Shown: positions 1 to 6,021 of the stretch, in pieces
How positions within the stretch are numbered: position 1 is the first letter of the stretch
Layout: every line of letters begins with the position of its first letter
NCBI GenBank assembly: GCA_003650975.1
Contig: QMSU01000028.1
Span: 1-9,039, forward strand
Length of the DNA: 9,039 nucleotides
Direction of reading: 5' to 3'
Source of the DNA: Thermoplasmata archaeon
GTDB lineage: Archaea > Thermoplasmatota > E2 > UBA202 > JdFR-43
Made by a program: the position numbers and the translations under genes
Notes under the pieces: generated by a model
What the model saw: the letters and a program-made list of their open reading frames with translations, nothing else
Databases searched by the model: none
Told to the model about the DNA's origin: nothing

Positions 1-1229
1 CACTCGTGGTGGGTCTGAGCGAAATCTACGGCGGCACCTACTTTTCGGTGCAGGGAAGGGACGATGCGGAGAAGGTGAAATATTTCATCAAGGATGCCAT
101 CGAGCAGTGGGGTATCACCTATGTGATGCTTGTGGGCGGCAGGAACGGCGGGCTCTTCAACCAGAAATGGTGGGTACCGGTGCGGTATGCCCATCTGGAT
201 GACCGCTCGGGCTGGGAGAAGAGTTTCCTGAGCGACCTCTACTTTTCTGACGTATATAAATATGAGGACGGTCAGCCGGTCTTTGATGACTGGGACAGCA
301 ACGGCAACGATGTCTTTGCCGAGTGGAGTGGCTTCAAGCGGGATACGCTTGACCTATTCCCCGACGTGTACATCGGAAGGCTCGCGTGCAGGAACAAGTG
401 GGAGGTGAACACCATGGTGGACAAAATAATCACCTATGAGACCACCGCCCATGGCGCTGACTGGTTCAAGAGGATGGTAGTGGTGGGCGGCGACAGTGCT
501 CCGTACGAAGATGATCCCTACTATGAGGGGGAGGAGGAGAACAAGGCGGCCCTGGGCTACATGGAGGGCTTTGAACCGGTGAAGATATGGACATCACTCG
601 GTACCCTCACAGGGCCTGAGGACGTCATTGCTGCGGTGAATGAGGGATGCGGGTTTTTGTTCTTTGACGGGCATGGCAATCCCATGAACTGGGCAACGCA
701 TCCACCTCACGATGAGGGAACCTGGATAGACGGCCTGGGCGTGAGGGATATGTCGCAGCTTTCCAACGACGGCATGTATCCCGTGTGCGTGGTGGGCGGC
801 TGCCACAATGCCCAGTTCAATGTGAGCGTACTCAATTTACTCAAGATATGGGAAGGCTCACGCTGGTACGATTATCTGTACCGGGGAGAAACAGCCTATG
901 AGTGCTGGGCATGGAGACTTGCGAGCAAAAGCGGAGGGGGTTCCATTGCCACACTTGGATATACGGGCCTAGACTGGTTCGGCGCGGGCGATGACGGCGA
1001 CGGCATACCCGACTGCATCCAGTATCTCTCGGGATTTATGAATGTGCACTTCTTTGAGGAATACGGCGTGCACGGCACTGACATGCTCGGAGCGGTGCAT
1101 GCAAACACCATCACCAAATATATCCAGACACTGAAACCCTACACCGAGTTTCTGGATGCAAAAACGGTGGAGGAGTTCGTGCTGCTCGGCGACCCATCCC
1201 TCAAAATAGGCGGCTATGGTACTTCCTAA
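1..1229 (+). CDS. Gingipain-like C25 family cysteine peptidase, 5' end outside window
   Basis: Predicted extracellular cysteine endopeptidase of the C25 (gingipain) family, which cleaves proteins outside the cell. The frame is open to the left edge (codon at 3-5 is Leu) and the visible part begins inside the conserved domain, so the GTG at 6 is an internal Val. Numbering from that codon, a core strand LVGG lies at 42-45, FPDVYIGRLA at 118-127, the likely catalytic His at 223 in FFDGHG, the likely catalytic Cys at 266 in VVGGCHNAQF, and the usual closing motif LLGDPSLKIGG at 393-403. The protein ends right after this motif, with no C-terminal anchor or sorting domain. Any signal peptide would lie upstream and cannot be seen. 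The stop overlaps the next gene by 14 bases, suggesting co-transcription. Family assignment is firm from the His and Cys motifs; substrate specificity is unknown. Confidence 0.85.
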   Translation, partial: LVVGLSEIYGGTYFSVQGRDDAEKVKYFIKDAIEQWGITYVMLVGGRNGGLFNQKWWVPVRYAHLDDRSGWEKSFLSDLYFSDVYKYEDGQPVFDDWDSNGNDVFAEWSGFKRDTLDLFPDVYIGRLACRNKWEVNTMVDKIITYETTAHGADWFKRMVVVGGDSAPYEDDPYYEGEEENKAALGYMEGFEPVKIWTSLGTLTGPEDVIAAVNEGCGFLFFDGHGNPMNWATHPPHDEGTWIDGLGVRDMSQLSNDGMYPVCVVGGCHNAQFNVSVLNLLKIWEGSRWYDYLYRGETAYECWAWRLASKSGGGSIATLGYTGLDWFGAGDDGDGIPDCIQYLSGFMNVHFFEEYGVHGTDMLGAVHANTITKYIQTLKPYTEFLDAKTVEEFVLLGDPSLKIGGYGTS

Positions 1230-1776
1230 AAAATTCTATCGGAGGGACGCGGCCACCGTGGCACAGGAACTTCTGGGCTGCATACTGGTGAAAAGGGACA
1301 CCACACCGCTCACCGGGATGATTGTGGAAACGGAAGCATATTATGGATTGAGTGATCCCGCATCGAGAGCAAAGCATGCCAAAATGGCCGCACCCATGTG
1401 GAACGATGCCGGCACCGCATTCATCTATATGGTGCACGGGCACTGGCTTTTCAACATAATCACCATGCCGAAGGGGAGTCCCTCCGGCGTGCTCATTCGG
1501 GCTGTTGAGCCTCTCAAGGGAAGGGATGTCATGATGGAGAGGAGGGGCACCGGGATTTCAAATCTTACCTCCGGTCCTGGAAAATTCACGAAGGCATTCG
1601 GCATCGACAGTTCACACAACGGGATGAAGGTATATGATAGAAAGGGGGTGCTGTACATCAGGGAAGGCAGGAAAAATTTTGAGATTGCAAGAAGCGGGAG
1701 GATAGGGGTGAGAGAGGACCTTCCCGTTCCACTCCGTTTTTATATCAGGGGAAATCGGTTTGTCTCACGGCCGTAG
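1216..1776 (+). CDS. DNA-3-methyladenine glycosylase, AAG/MPG family
   Basis: Monofunctional base-excision repair enzyme that flips out alkylated or deaminated purines and hydrolyses the N-glycosidic bond. At 186 residues it has the usual length of the compact prokaryotic forms. ELLGCILV is at 18-25, the hallmark IVETEAYYG at 36-44 (Glu40 matches catalytic Glu125 and Tyr42 the intercalating Tyr127 of human AAG), LIRAVEPLKG at 93-102, and the DNA-binding LTSGPGKFTKAFGID at 117-131. Two pocket positions differ in an ungapped comparison with the human enzyme: His136 is Arg51 and Tyr162 is His74. I believe archaeal homologues can carry similar changes. ATG at 1216 lies inside the end of the peptidase gene in another frame, so translation is probably coupled; the AGGCGG just before it is very close for a normal ribosome site. 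The 3' end overlaps the convergent methyltransferase gene by 12 bases. Confidence 0.92.
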   Translation: MVLPKKFYRRDAATVAQELLGCILVKRDTTPLTGMIVETEAYYGLSDPASRAKHAKMAAPMWNDAGTAFIYMVHGHWLFNIITMPKGSPSGVLIRAVEPLKGRDVMMERRGTGISNLTSGPGKFTKAFGIDSSHNGMKVYDRKGVLYIREGRKNFEIARSGRIGVREDLPVPLRFYIRGNRFVSRP

Positions 1777-2706
1777 CACGTAAAAGAACCGCATGAGACT
1801 TCTGTGCACCCGTGCGCAGTGTATCTCCTCTATGTCAAAATACCGCTGCACAATCTTTCGGAATTCCAGAGACGGAAGCCCTATCACCGCCCGGACGCCG
1901 CACGCCGCTATTTTTTTGAGCGCCTCGTCGTACAACGTTTCCCGTACATCGGAGAGGTGCGAAGCCCTTCCGTAGGGAAAATCAGTGGCCACCGCATCCA
2001 CCTCGGGGAAGGGGACACGCCGCATGTCGCCATGGTGAAGTGCATACTTTTTTATGTGAAAATGCTCGAGATTTTTTTTGCATCCGGAAATGAGTTCCTT
2101 TTTCACCTCGATTCCTGCCACCCGCGCACCCACAAGCCCCCCTTCTATGAGTATCCCTCCCGCTCCGCAGAATGGATCGAGAAGTGTTTCTCCCTCCTTC
2201 ACTCCTGAAAGATTCACCATCACCCTCGCCATCCGCGGATGAAGGGTGGTGGGAACGCTGAATGGCCGGAGAGAGGCACGCCTTTTTTCGAACTGGCCCC
2301 TATCAATCCTCTCGAGCTCCCTGCAGAAATAGGTGGTGCCCCCACAAAATACTCTGATGATGGTGTCGGGCTTCTCAAGATCAATAGAGGCGCCCGTCTC
2401 TCCCGCAATTTTCCCTCCGAGTATGCTCCTCAGCTCAGATGTTCCCCCCTCAACCTTGAAACTTCCCTCAATGTCGATGTTCTGCAGAAATTCTTCCACT
2501 GTGGTGCCCACCACCTCGTTGATGCTGAAGGACATGGCAAGTCGCCGGGCCATTTTTTTCCAGTGGGCCTCACCCGCAACCTCCGCAAGGAAGATCCCGT
2601 TATGGTAGAGCTCCTCTGCATCCATTTCACAGGCCCTCAGGCATGTCCGTATCTCCGATACAGGAAGCGTGGGATGTTCCCCGGAAAGCTCGAACAGCAC
2701 CTTCAC
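1765..2706 (-). CDS. tRNA (guanine(10)-N2)-dimethyltransferase, Trm-G10 type (THUMP domain)
   Basis: Archaeal counterpart of eukaryotic Trm11, which methylates the exocyclic amine of G10 in tRNA using S-adenosylmethionine. The 313-residue protein opens with the typical LFELSGEHPTLP (4-15). Residues from about 45 to 135 fit the THUMP RNA-binding domain, and RPFSVPTTLHPRMARVMVNL (147-166) leads into the Rossmann methyltransferase domain. SAM-binding motif I is DPFCGAGGILIEGG at 177-190, the acidic ribose-binding residue is probably in GIEVK (198-202), and catalytic motif IV is DFPYG at 242-246, where most relatives have DPPYG. It ends with the characteristic HRSLMRFFYVLRP. The GTG start is supported by a TATA box centred 25 bases upstream and by the absence of a Shine-Dalgarno sequence on this strand, which suggests a leaderless mRNA. 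It is convergent with, and overlaps, the glycosylase gene. Confidence 0.9.
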   Translation of the reverse strand: MKVLFELSGEHPTLPVSEIRTCLRACEMDAEELYHNGIFLAEVAGEAHWKKMARRLAMSFSINEVVGTTVEEFLQNIDIEGSFKVEGGTSELRSILGGKIAGETGASIDLEKPDTIIRVFCGGTTYFCRELERIDRGQFEKRRASLRPFSVPTTLHPRMARVMVNLSGVKEGETLLDPFCGAGGILIEGGLVGARVAGIEVKKELISGCKKNLEHFHIKKYALHHGDMRRVPFPEVDAVATDFPYGRASHLSDVRETLYDEALKKIAACGVRAVIGLPSLEFRKIVQRYFDIEEIHCARVHRSLMRFFYVLRP

Positions 2707-2727
2707 AGAAGTAAATGGAGGTGCCTG

Positions 2728-2734
2728 TTATAAT
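2728..2734 (-). promoter_or_regulatory. TATA box of the Trm-G10 gene
   Basis: On the - strand ATTATAA, centred near 2731, lies 25 bases upstream of the GTG at 2706. That is the archaeal TATA-to-start distance, so transcription should begin at or next to the start codon. This explains the missing ribosome binding site. Confidence 0.5.
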
Positions 2735-2897
2735 GCCATTGGTTGTGCGAGGTGAAGAAACGGTTTTCACCGTATGCAATCAGAAACAATGCACATCAGG
2801 AAAATGAAAAGAGGTACTGGAGTTTTATTCAATATCTCACCGTGGATTGTATGGCAAAAACAAAGGAAAGTTTCTTTTTCCCTTCATCTGACCACCG

Positions 2898-2909
2898 CAT
2901 ATAAAAAGG
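2898..2909 (+). promoter_or_regulatory. TATA box and start region of the response regulator gene
   Basis: CATATAAAAAGG is a good archaeal TATA box and predicts transcription starting near 2929-2930, about 10 bases before the ATG at 2940. An inverted repeat, AGGAG (2922-2926) and CTCCT (2933-2937), straddles this predicted start. The AGGAG would lie upstream of the mRNA 5' end, so it is more likely operator-like than a ribosome site. Confidence 0.55.
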
Positions 2910-2939
2910 TTTAAAGGTGTCAGGAGCATTTACTCCTTG

Positions 2940-3344
2940 ATGGATAAAAAAGTGGTGCTCGTGGTGGATGATGAGGAAACAATGCAGGATCTCATACGGA
3001 GAAATCTCAGCAAATGCAGCATGCCCATAGCGGTGTACAGCGCCCTCACCGGAGAAGAGGGCGTGGAGCGATACAGGGAACTCACTGAAAAGGGAAGGAA
3101 ACCCGACCTGGTAATCATGGATCTGAATCTCACCCAGTGGGGAAGCGGAGACATTGACGGAGTGGAGACAACAAAGAGAATACTTGAGCTGGATCCGGAT
3201 GCTGAAATTTATGGATACACCGCATGGTTTGCCACCGCATGGGCAAAGAAATTGAAGGATGTGGGCGCAAAGGATGTCATCGAGAGAACCGTCCTTCCAA
3301 GCGAATTCAGAAAAATGGTTGAAGACATACTGAAAAACAAATAA
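2940..3344 (+). CDS. Stand-alone response regulator receiver domain protein
   Basis: Single-domain receiver of two-component signalling, 134 residues with no output domain, so it would act by protein contact or within a phosphorelay. KKVVLVVDDEE (3-13) gives the acidic Mg2+ pocket Asp10/Asp11. The phosphoacceptor is Asp61 in DLVIMDLNL, and the switch Thr is Thr94 in YGYTAW. The loop after Asp61 is long (TQWGSGDIDGVE, 65-76). The normally invariant Lys-Pro pair near the end is replaced: the segment reads GAKDVIERT (109-117), with Arg116 and Thr117. I chose ATG 2940 over the in-frame TTG at 2937 because it is the stronger start codon and lies downstream of the predicted transcription start. No histidine kinase is in the window. 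The tRNA gene begins 7 bases after the stop, so they may share a transcript. Confidence 0.85.
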   Translation: MDKKVVLVVDDEETMQDLIRRNLSKCSMPIAVYSALTGEEGVERYRELTEKGRKPDLVIMDLNLTQWGSGDIDGVETTKRILELDPDAEIYGYTAWFATAWAKKLKDVGAKDVIERTVLPSEFRKMVEDILKNK

Positions 3345-3351
3345 CACTTCT

Positions 3352-3467
3352 GGGTCCGTAGCCTAGCCAGGATAGGGCGGCAGCCTTCGGAGCTGCAGAC
3401 CAGGGGTTCGAACGCATGTGTGTGCCGGCACCGGCCATGCATATGCCCGAAAATCCCCTCGGGCCCG
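3352..3467 (+). tRNA. tRNA-Arg (anticodon UCG) with a T-loop intron
   Basis: Complete cloverleaf of 75 nt once a 41-nt intron is removed. The acceptor stem pairs GGGTCCG (3352-3358) with CGGGCCC (3460-3466), with one G-U pair. The D-stem is GCCT/GGGC (3361-3364 and 3375-3378), with A20 in the D-loop, a known arginine identity element. The anticodon stem is GCAGC/GCTGC (3380-3384 and 3392-3396) around loop CTTCGGA, giving anticodon UCG at 3387-3389. The T-stem is AGGGG/CCCCT (3402-3406 and 3455-3459). The T-loop TTCGAAT is split after its sixth base by the intron. The discriminator is G at 3467 and CCA is not encoded. It follows the response regulator by 7 bases; I see only a weak AT-rich stretch near 3327 as a possible promoter of its own. 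Confidence 0.93.
3413..3453 (+). other. tRNA intron at position 59/60 with bulge-helix-bulge
   Basis: Exon bases TTCG (3407-3410) pair with CGAA (3448-3451) at the intron's 3' end, making the 4-bp central helix. The T-stem GGGG/CCCC closes one side. The other side is closed by an 11-bp intron stem, 3414-3424 with 3436-3446, including three G-U pairs. The 3-nt bulges are AAC (3411-3413) and AAT (3452-3454). Cutting after the second base of each bulge removes 3413-3453 and restores TTCGAAT. One extra C (3447) between the intron stem and the central helix departs from a strict motif. Boundaries are predicted, not tested. Confidence 0.85.
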
Positions 3468-3502
3468 CTCGCTCCCGCAGAAGAATTGATAAAGTGGAGG
3501 CA

Positions 3503-3549
3503 GGGACGAGGAGGAGGCAAATGAAAAGAAGGATGATAACCCTCGTCCC
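3503..3549 (+). other. 9-bp perfect inverted repeat with purine-rich loop
   Basis: GGGACGAGG (3503-3511) pairs perfectly with CCTCGTCCC (3541-3549) across a 29-nt loop. The loop holds AGGAGG (3512-3517) and an ATG at 3521 opening a 14-codon frame that ends at the TAA 3563-3565. It could be a terminator, part of a small structured RNA, or a leader. It does not show clear C/D boxes or an ACA tail. Confidence 0.4.
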
Positions 3550-3597
3550 ATCTTATCTTATGTAACGATGCCCCCCATACTATATAAGGTTTCTAAA

Positions 3598-3634
3598 TCA
3601 ATGTTAGAACTATATGAGTCAATGATAGAACTGT
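3598..3634. repeat. Two direct repeats of 16 nt, 21-nt period
   Basis: TCAATGTTAGAACTAT (3598-3613) and TCAATGATAGAACTGT (3619-3634) match at 14 of 16 positions. The 21-base period equals about two helical turns, so both would face the same side of the DNA, as expected for a pair of protein binding sites. They lie just downstream of a TATA-like box at 3579-3589 and just past the stop codon of the - strand gene. Confidence 0.6.
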
Positions 3635-3637
3635 GAA

Positions 3638-4027
3638 TTACTCAAGTCGAATATATCCCTGCCTTCTGAGTACCTCCAGAAACACCATGGCATCCCCCCG
3701 TATTACCTCTGCTCCCCGCATTTCCCTGAGTTCCTCTATCTTTTCTCTCCCGTATGTGTTCTCAAGTTTTTTGAGGGTTTCCTCCCCATAGGTATTCTCA
3801 TATTTCTCGAGAATACACGCCACTGTATGGGTACCATCACACAGTTTCCAGATAAATGAGCCCTTTTCATCGAGGGGATGGAAAAAATGGGGCGGGCGCT
3901 TCAGCGTCCTGCACAGCCACTTCCCGAATCTGCTCTTGAACTTGAGGATCTTGAGCGTTATTCTTCCGTCCTCTTCTTCATACCATTCAACCGCCCGTAC
4001 TGGCCTGGCGCTCTCATCGATGTTCAT
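3638..4027 (-). CDS. PqqD-like protein
   Basis: Small PqqD-family domain protein of 129 residues. The family core is HPLDEKGSFIWKLCDGTHTV (50-69), matching the usual pattern of a Leu-Asp, Gly-Ser, Trp then Asp-Gly-x-x-x-Thr-Val, and it ends with FLEVLRRQGYI (116-126). PqqD domains bind ribosomally made precursor peptides (RREs), but many stand-alone relatives like this one have no known role. No radical SAM enzyme or obvious precursor peptide is in the window. Residues 77-88 (ENTYGEETLKKL) and 89-100 (ENTYGREKIEEL) form a tandem duplication that lengthens the helix before the last segment. The ATG lies inside the 3' end of the OPT transporter gene (14-base overlap), so the two are probably translationally coupled. 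Function in this setting is unknown; a role tied to the transporter is an inference. Confidence 0.75.
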   Translation of the reverse strand: MNIDESARPVRAVEWYEEEDGRITLKILKFKSRFGKWLCRTLKRPPHFFHPLDEKGSFIWKLCDGTHTVACILEKYENTYGEETLKKLENTYGREKIEELREMRGAEVIRGDAMVFLEVLRRQGYIRLE

Positions 4028-5996
4028 GACTCGCTTTTCTGAATTCCCTCAGCACGATATAGCCGAGCAGGAAGGCGATATATCCCCATACCAGCATGCC
4101 CGGCCATGCCGGGGCTTCTTCGAGTATGCCGAGGTCAACGTGCCCGATGATCAAAAAGGCGCTGAACACGCCGAGCAGCGCCTCTCCCGCAATAAGTCCC
4201 GCGGAGAACAAAAGTCCTGTACGATGCGCCTTTTCTTTCGGTTTTACCCCGGTTTTCTTTATCGCCATTTCCCAGTCACTCGCCATTTCCTCCTCTTCGT
4301 TATTGGGGGAAAGTGCACTGAGTTTCCGGTCCACCAGCGCCCGTATGATACCCCCCACCAGTATTGGAACGGAGAGTGTGAAGGGAAGATAAATGCCGAT
4401 GGCAACGGGGAGTACGGGAATGTCCATTATGATGAGTACCAGTGCGAGGAATGCACCTGCAATGACAAAGGGCCATACCATGTCCCCGCCTATGACTCCC
4501 TTGACAATGCCACCCATCAGAAATGCCTGGGGAGCCGGCAGGTCGGGGCTTCCGATTTTATACGCCTTGTCGAGTGCCTGTATGACAATGGCCAGTATGG
4601 GAGCTGCGGCAATAACACCAATGAGTTCTGTAAGCTGCTGCTTCCATGGTGTTGCCCCGAGCATCTGCCCCGCGGCCATTGACTGGAGCACATCTCCTGA
4701 AATTGCTGCGGCACAGCACACCACAGCGGCCATGCCTATCACTATCACCATGCCGCTGGTGCCGGTGACGCCAAAGGCAAGCATGATGACACTCACGAAG
4801 AGAAGAACGGATACCGTCACACCCGAAATGGGATTATTCGATGAACCGAGCAATCCCGCCATGTATCCCGCGATGGCCGATGCGACGAATGCCAGAAGCA
4901 CCAGGAGAATGGCCATGAACAGACTCACCGCATACATCTGGCTGAGCCATGAGTACACCAGGAAAATGGGAATCACCAGGAACCCGATGGCGAGGAACAC
5001 CTTTTTGATGTCCAGGTCTCTTTCGGTTCGTATTTTTGTTTCCACCGTGCCGCCGCGAAGGCCTATCACCGCCTCCTTCACGCCGTGAATGAGATTCTCC
5101 CGCAATTTCCATATGGTGTACAGTCCACCCACAACCATGGCACCCACACCGAGGTATCTCACGTAATCACTCCAGATGGTCATGAATCCCTCGAGCGGGG
5201 TCATGCCTGCAGGAACTCCCGTGGAGACCATGAGCAGGGGTGTGATGATGACCCATCCTATGAGCCCGCCTGCAAAAACGAAGGCTGCGATTCTCGCGCC
5301 GATGATGTAACCAACACCGAGCAGGGCGGGAGATGCCGCCGCACCGCCGTAAAAGTAGCCCTGGGTTGATTTACCAAGGACACCATATTTCCCGGCGGCC
5401 CACACCGTCTCCACCTTTCCCTTGAAGATGTTCAATGACACCTGAGAGAACTTGATGATGCCCGCAAGTGTTGCACCCACGAGCATCCAGAGGCTGCCGC
5501 CACCCTGCTGATCCTCATCTTCTTCGGTGCCCACGGCGGTGTTGATGACCGCAGCAACGGCAATGCCCTCCGGGAAGGGTAAATCCGTTTTTATGATCAG
5601 CGCCCGGCGGAGCATGACCATCCACAGCACGCCCAGTATGCCACCGATGAGGGCAATGATGGTGGTCTCCAGATAATGGATATTCTCCCATGCACCAATG
5701 ACCACCAGCGCAGGGATGGTGAATATGACACCTGCCGCCAGCGCCTCGCCGGCCGCAGCACCCATCATGCCAAGGGTGACTTCAAGAACAGTTGGCTTCA
5801 GTGGTTTGAGAATGGCCAGCGCCATTATGGCACCGGGTATGGCCGCAGAAACCGTCATCCCGGCATAGAGACCGAGATATGCATTTGCGGATCCCATGAG
5901 TATTGCAAGAACCACGCCCACCAAAACTGCTTTCAGGGTTAATTCAGCAACGCTCTTTTCAGGCGGAATCAAAGGCTGGAAATCTTCTCTGCTCAT
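4014..5996 (-). CDS. OPT family oligopeptide transporter
   Basis: Polytopic inner membrane protein of the prokaryotic OPT family, secondary transporters for oligopeptides or peptide-like metal chelates, driven by ion gradients. The 660 residues are the usual size, and hydrophobic segments run almost end to end. Signature regions are GSANAYLGLYAGMTVSAAIP (35-54), TDLPFPEG (137-144), GSSNNPISG (384-392), GATPWKQQ (447-454) and PVLPVAIGIYLPF (527-539). A charged cytoplasmic-looking stretch (about 562-592) separates the last two or three membrane segments. ATG 5996 fits the hydrophilic N-terminus MSREDFQPLIPPEKS. An AGGAG lies at 6005-6009, with a TATA box at 6023-6030. It sits 37 bases behind gcvH on the same strand and its end overlaps the PqqD-like gene. 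The actual substrate cannot be told from sequence. Confidence 0.93.
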   Translation of the reverse strand: MSREDFQPLIPPEKSVAELTLKAVLVGVVLAILMGSANAYLGLYAGMTVSAAIPGAIMALAILKPLKPTVLEVTLGMMGAAAGEALAAGVIFTIPALVVIGAWENIHYLETTIIALIGGILGVLWMVMLRRALIIKTDLPFPEGIAVAAVINTAVGTEEDEDQQGGGSLWMLVGATLAGIIKFSQVSLNIFKGKVETVWAAGKYGVLGKSTQGYFYGGAAASPALLGVGYIIGARIAAFVFAGGLIGWVIITPLLMVSTGVPAGMTPLEGFMTIWSDYVRYLGVGAMVVGGLYTIWKLRENLIHGVKEAVIGLRGGTVETKIRTERDLDIKKVFLAIGFLVIPIFLVYSWLSQMYAVSLFMAILLVLLAFVASAIAGYMAGLLGSSNNPISGVTVSVLLFVSVIMLAFGVTGTSGMVIVIGMAAVVCCAAAISGDVLQSMAAGQMLGATPWKQQLTELIGVIAAAPILAIVIQALDKAYKIGSPDLPAPQAFLMGGIVKGVIGGDMVWPFVIAGAFLALVLIIMDIPVLPVAIGIYLPFTLSVPILVGGIIRALVDRKLSALSPNNEEEEMASDWEMAIKKTGVKPKEKAHRTGLLFSAGLIAGEALLGVFSAFLIIGHVDLGILEEAPAWPGMLVWGYIAFLLGYIVLREFRKASHEHR

Positions 5997-6021
5997 TTTT
6001 CCCTCTCCTAATCACTTTTCT

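Larger units (their letters stand above)
3468..3637. other. Intergenic region with inverted repeat, TATA-like box and direct repeats
   Basis: This gap lies between the tRNA and the end of the PqqD-like gene on the opposite strand, and I see no convincing protein gene in it. It holds, in order, a 9-bp inverted repeat (3503-3549), a TATA-like sequence readable on either strand (ACTATATAAGG, 3579-3589), and two near-identical 16-nt direct repeats (3598-3634). The T-rich stretch TCTTATCTTA (3551-3560) just after the inverted repeat could help end the tRNA transcript. Confidence 0.5.

Noticed and set aside
6..8. GTG as the start of the C25 peptidase
   Set aside because: The frame is open to the window edge, and the sequence begins within the conserved catalytic domain with no signal peptide, so the true start is upstream.
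1765..1776. Convergent 12-base overlap of the glycosylase and Trm-G10 genes as evidence of a frameshift
   Set aside because: Both proteins end with normal family C-termini, so the overlap is simple gene packing.
2751..2773. Overlapping hairpins GGTGAA/TTCACC and ACGGT/ACCGT
   Set aside because: They are short, mutually exclusive and about 125 bases before the response regulator promoter, which is not enough to call a switch or operator.
2715..2807. A 30-codon + strand frame (ATG 2715, or ATG 2733 behind GGAGGTG at 2717-2723)
   Set aside because: The strong ribosome-site match is attractive, but the frame is very short, has no recognisable similarity, and sits on the promoter of the Trm-G10 gene read from the other strand.
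3503..3549. Box C/D or H/ACA guide RNA
   Set aside because: GATGATA resembles a C box, but there is no CTGA box or ACA tail at the right places, so I kept it only as an unexplained stem-loop.
3936..4682. A + strand open frame of 248 codons
   Set aside because: It is antisense to the PqqD-like and OPT genes, which have clear family motifs, and its Cys/His/Asn-rich product resembles nothing I know.
4393..5088. Long + strand open frame of 231 codons
   Set aside because: It is antisense to the OPT transporter. Its repetitive Met/Ala/Thr/Pro composition is the usual shadow of a membrane protein gene.
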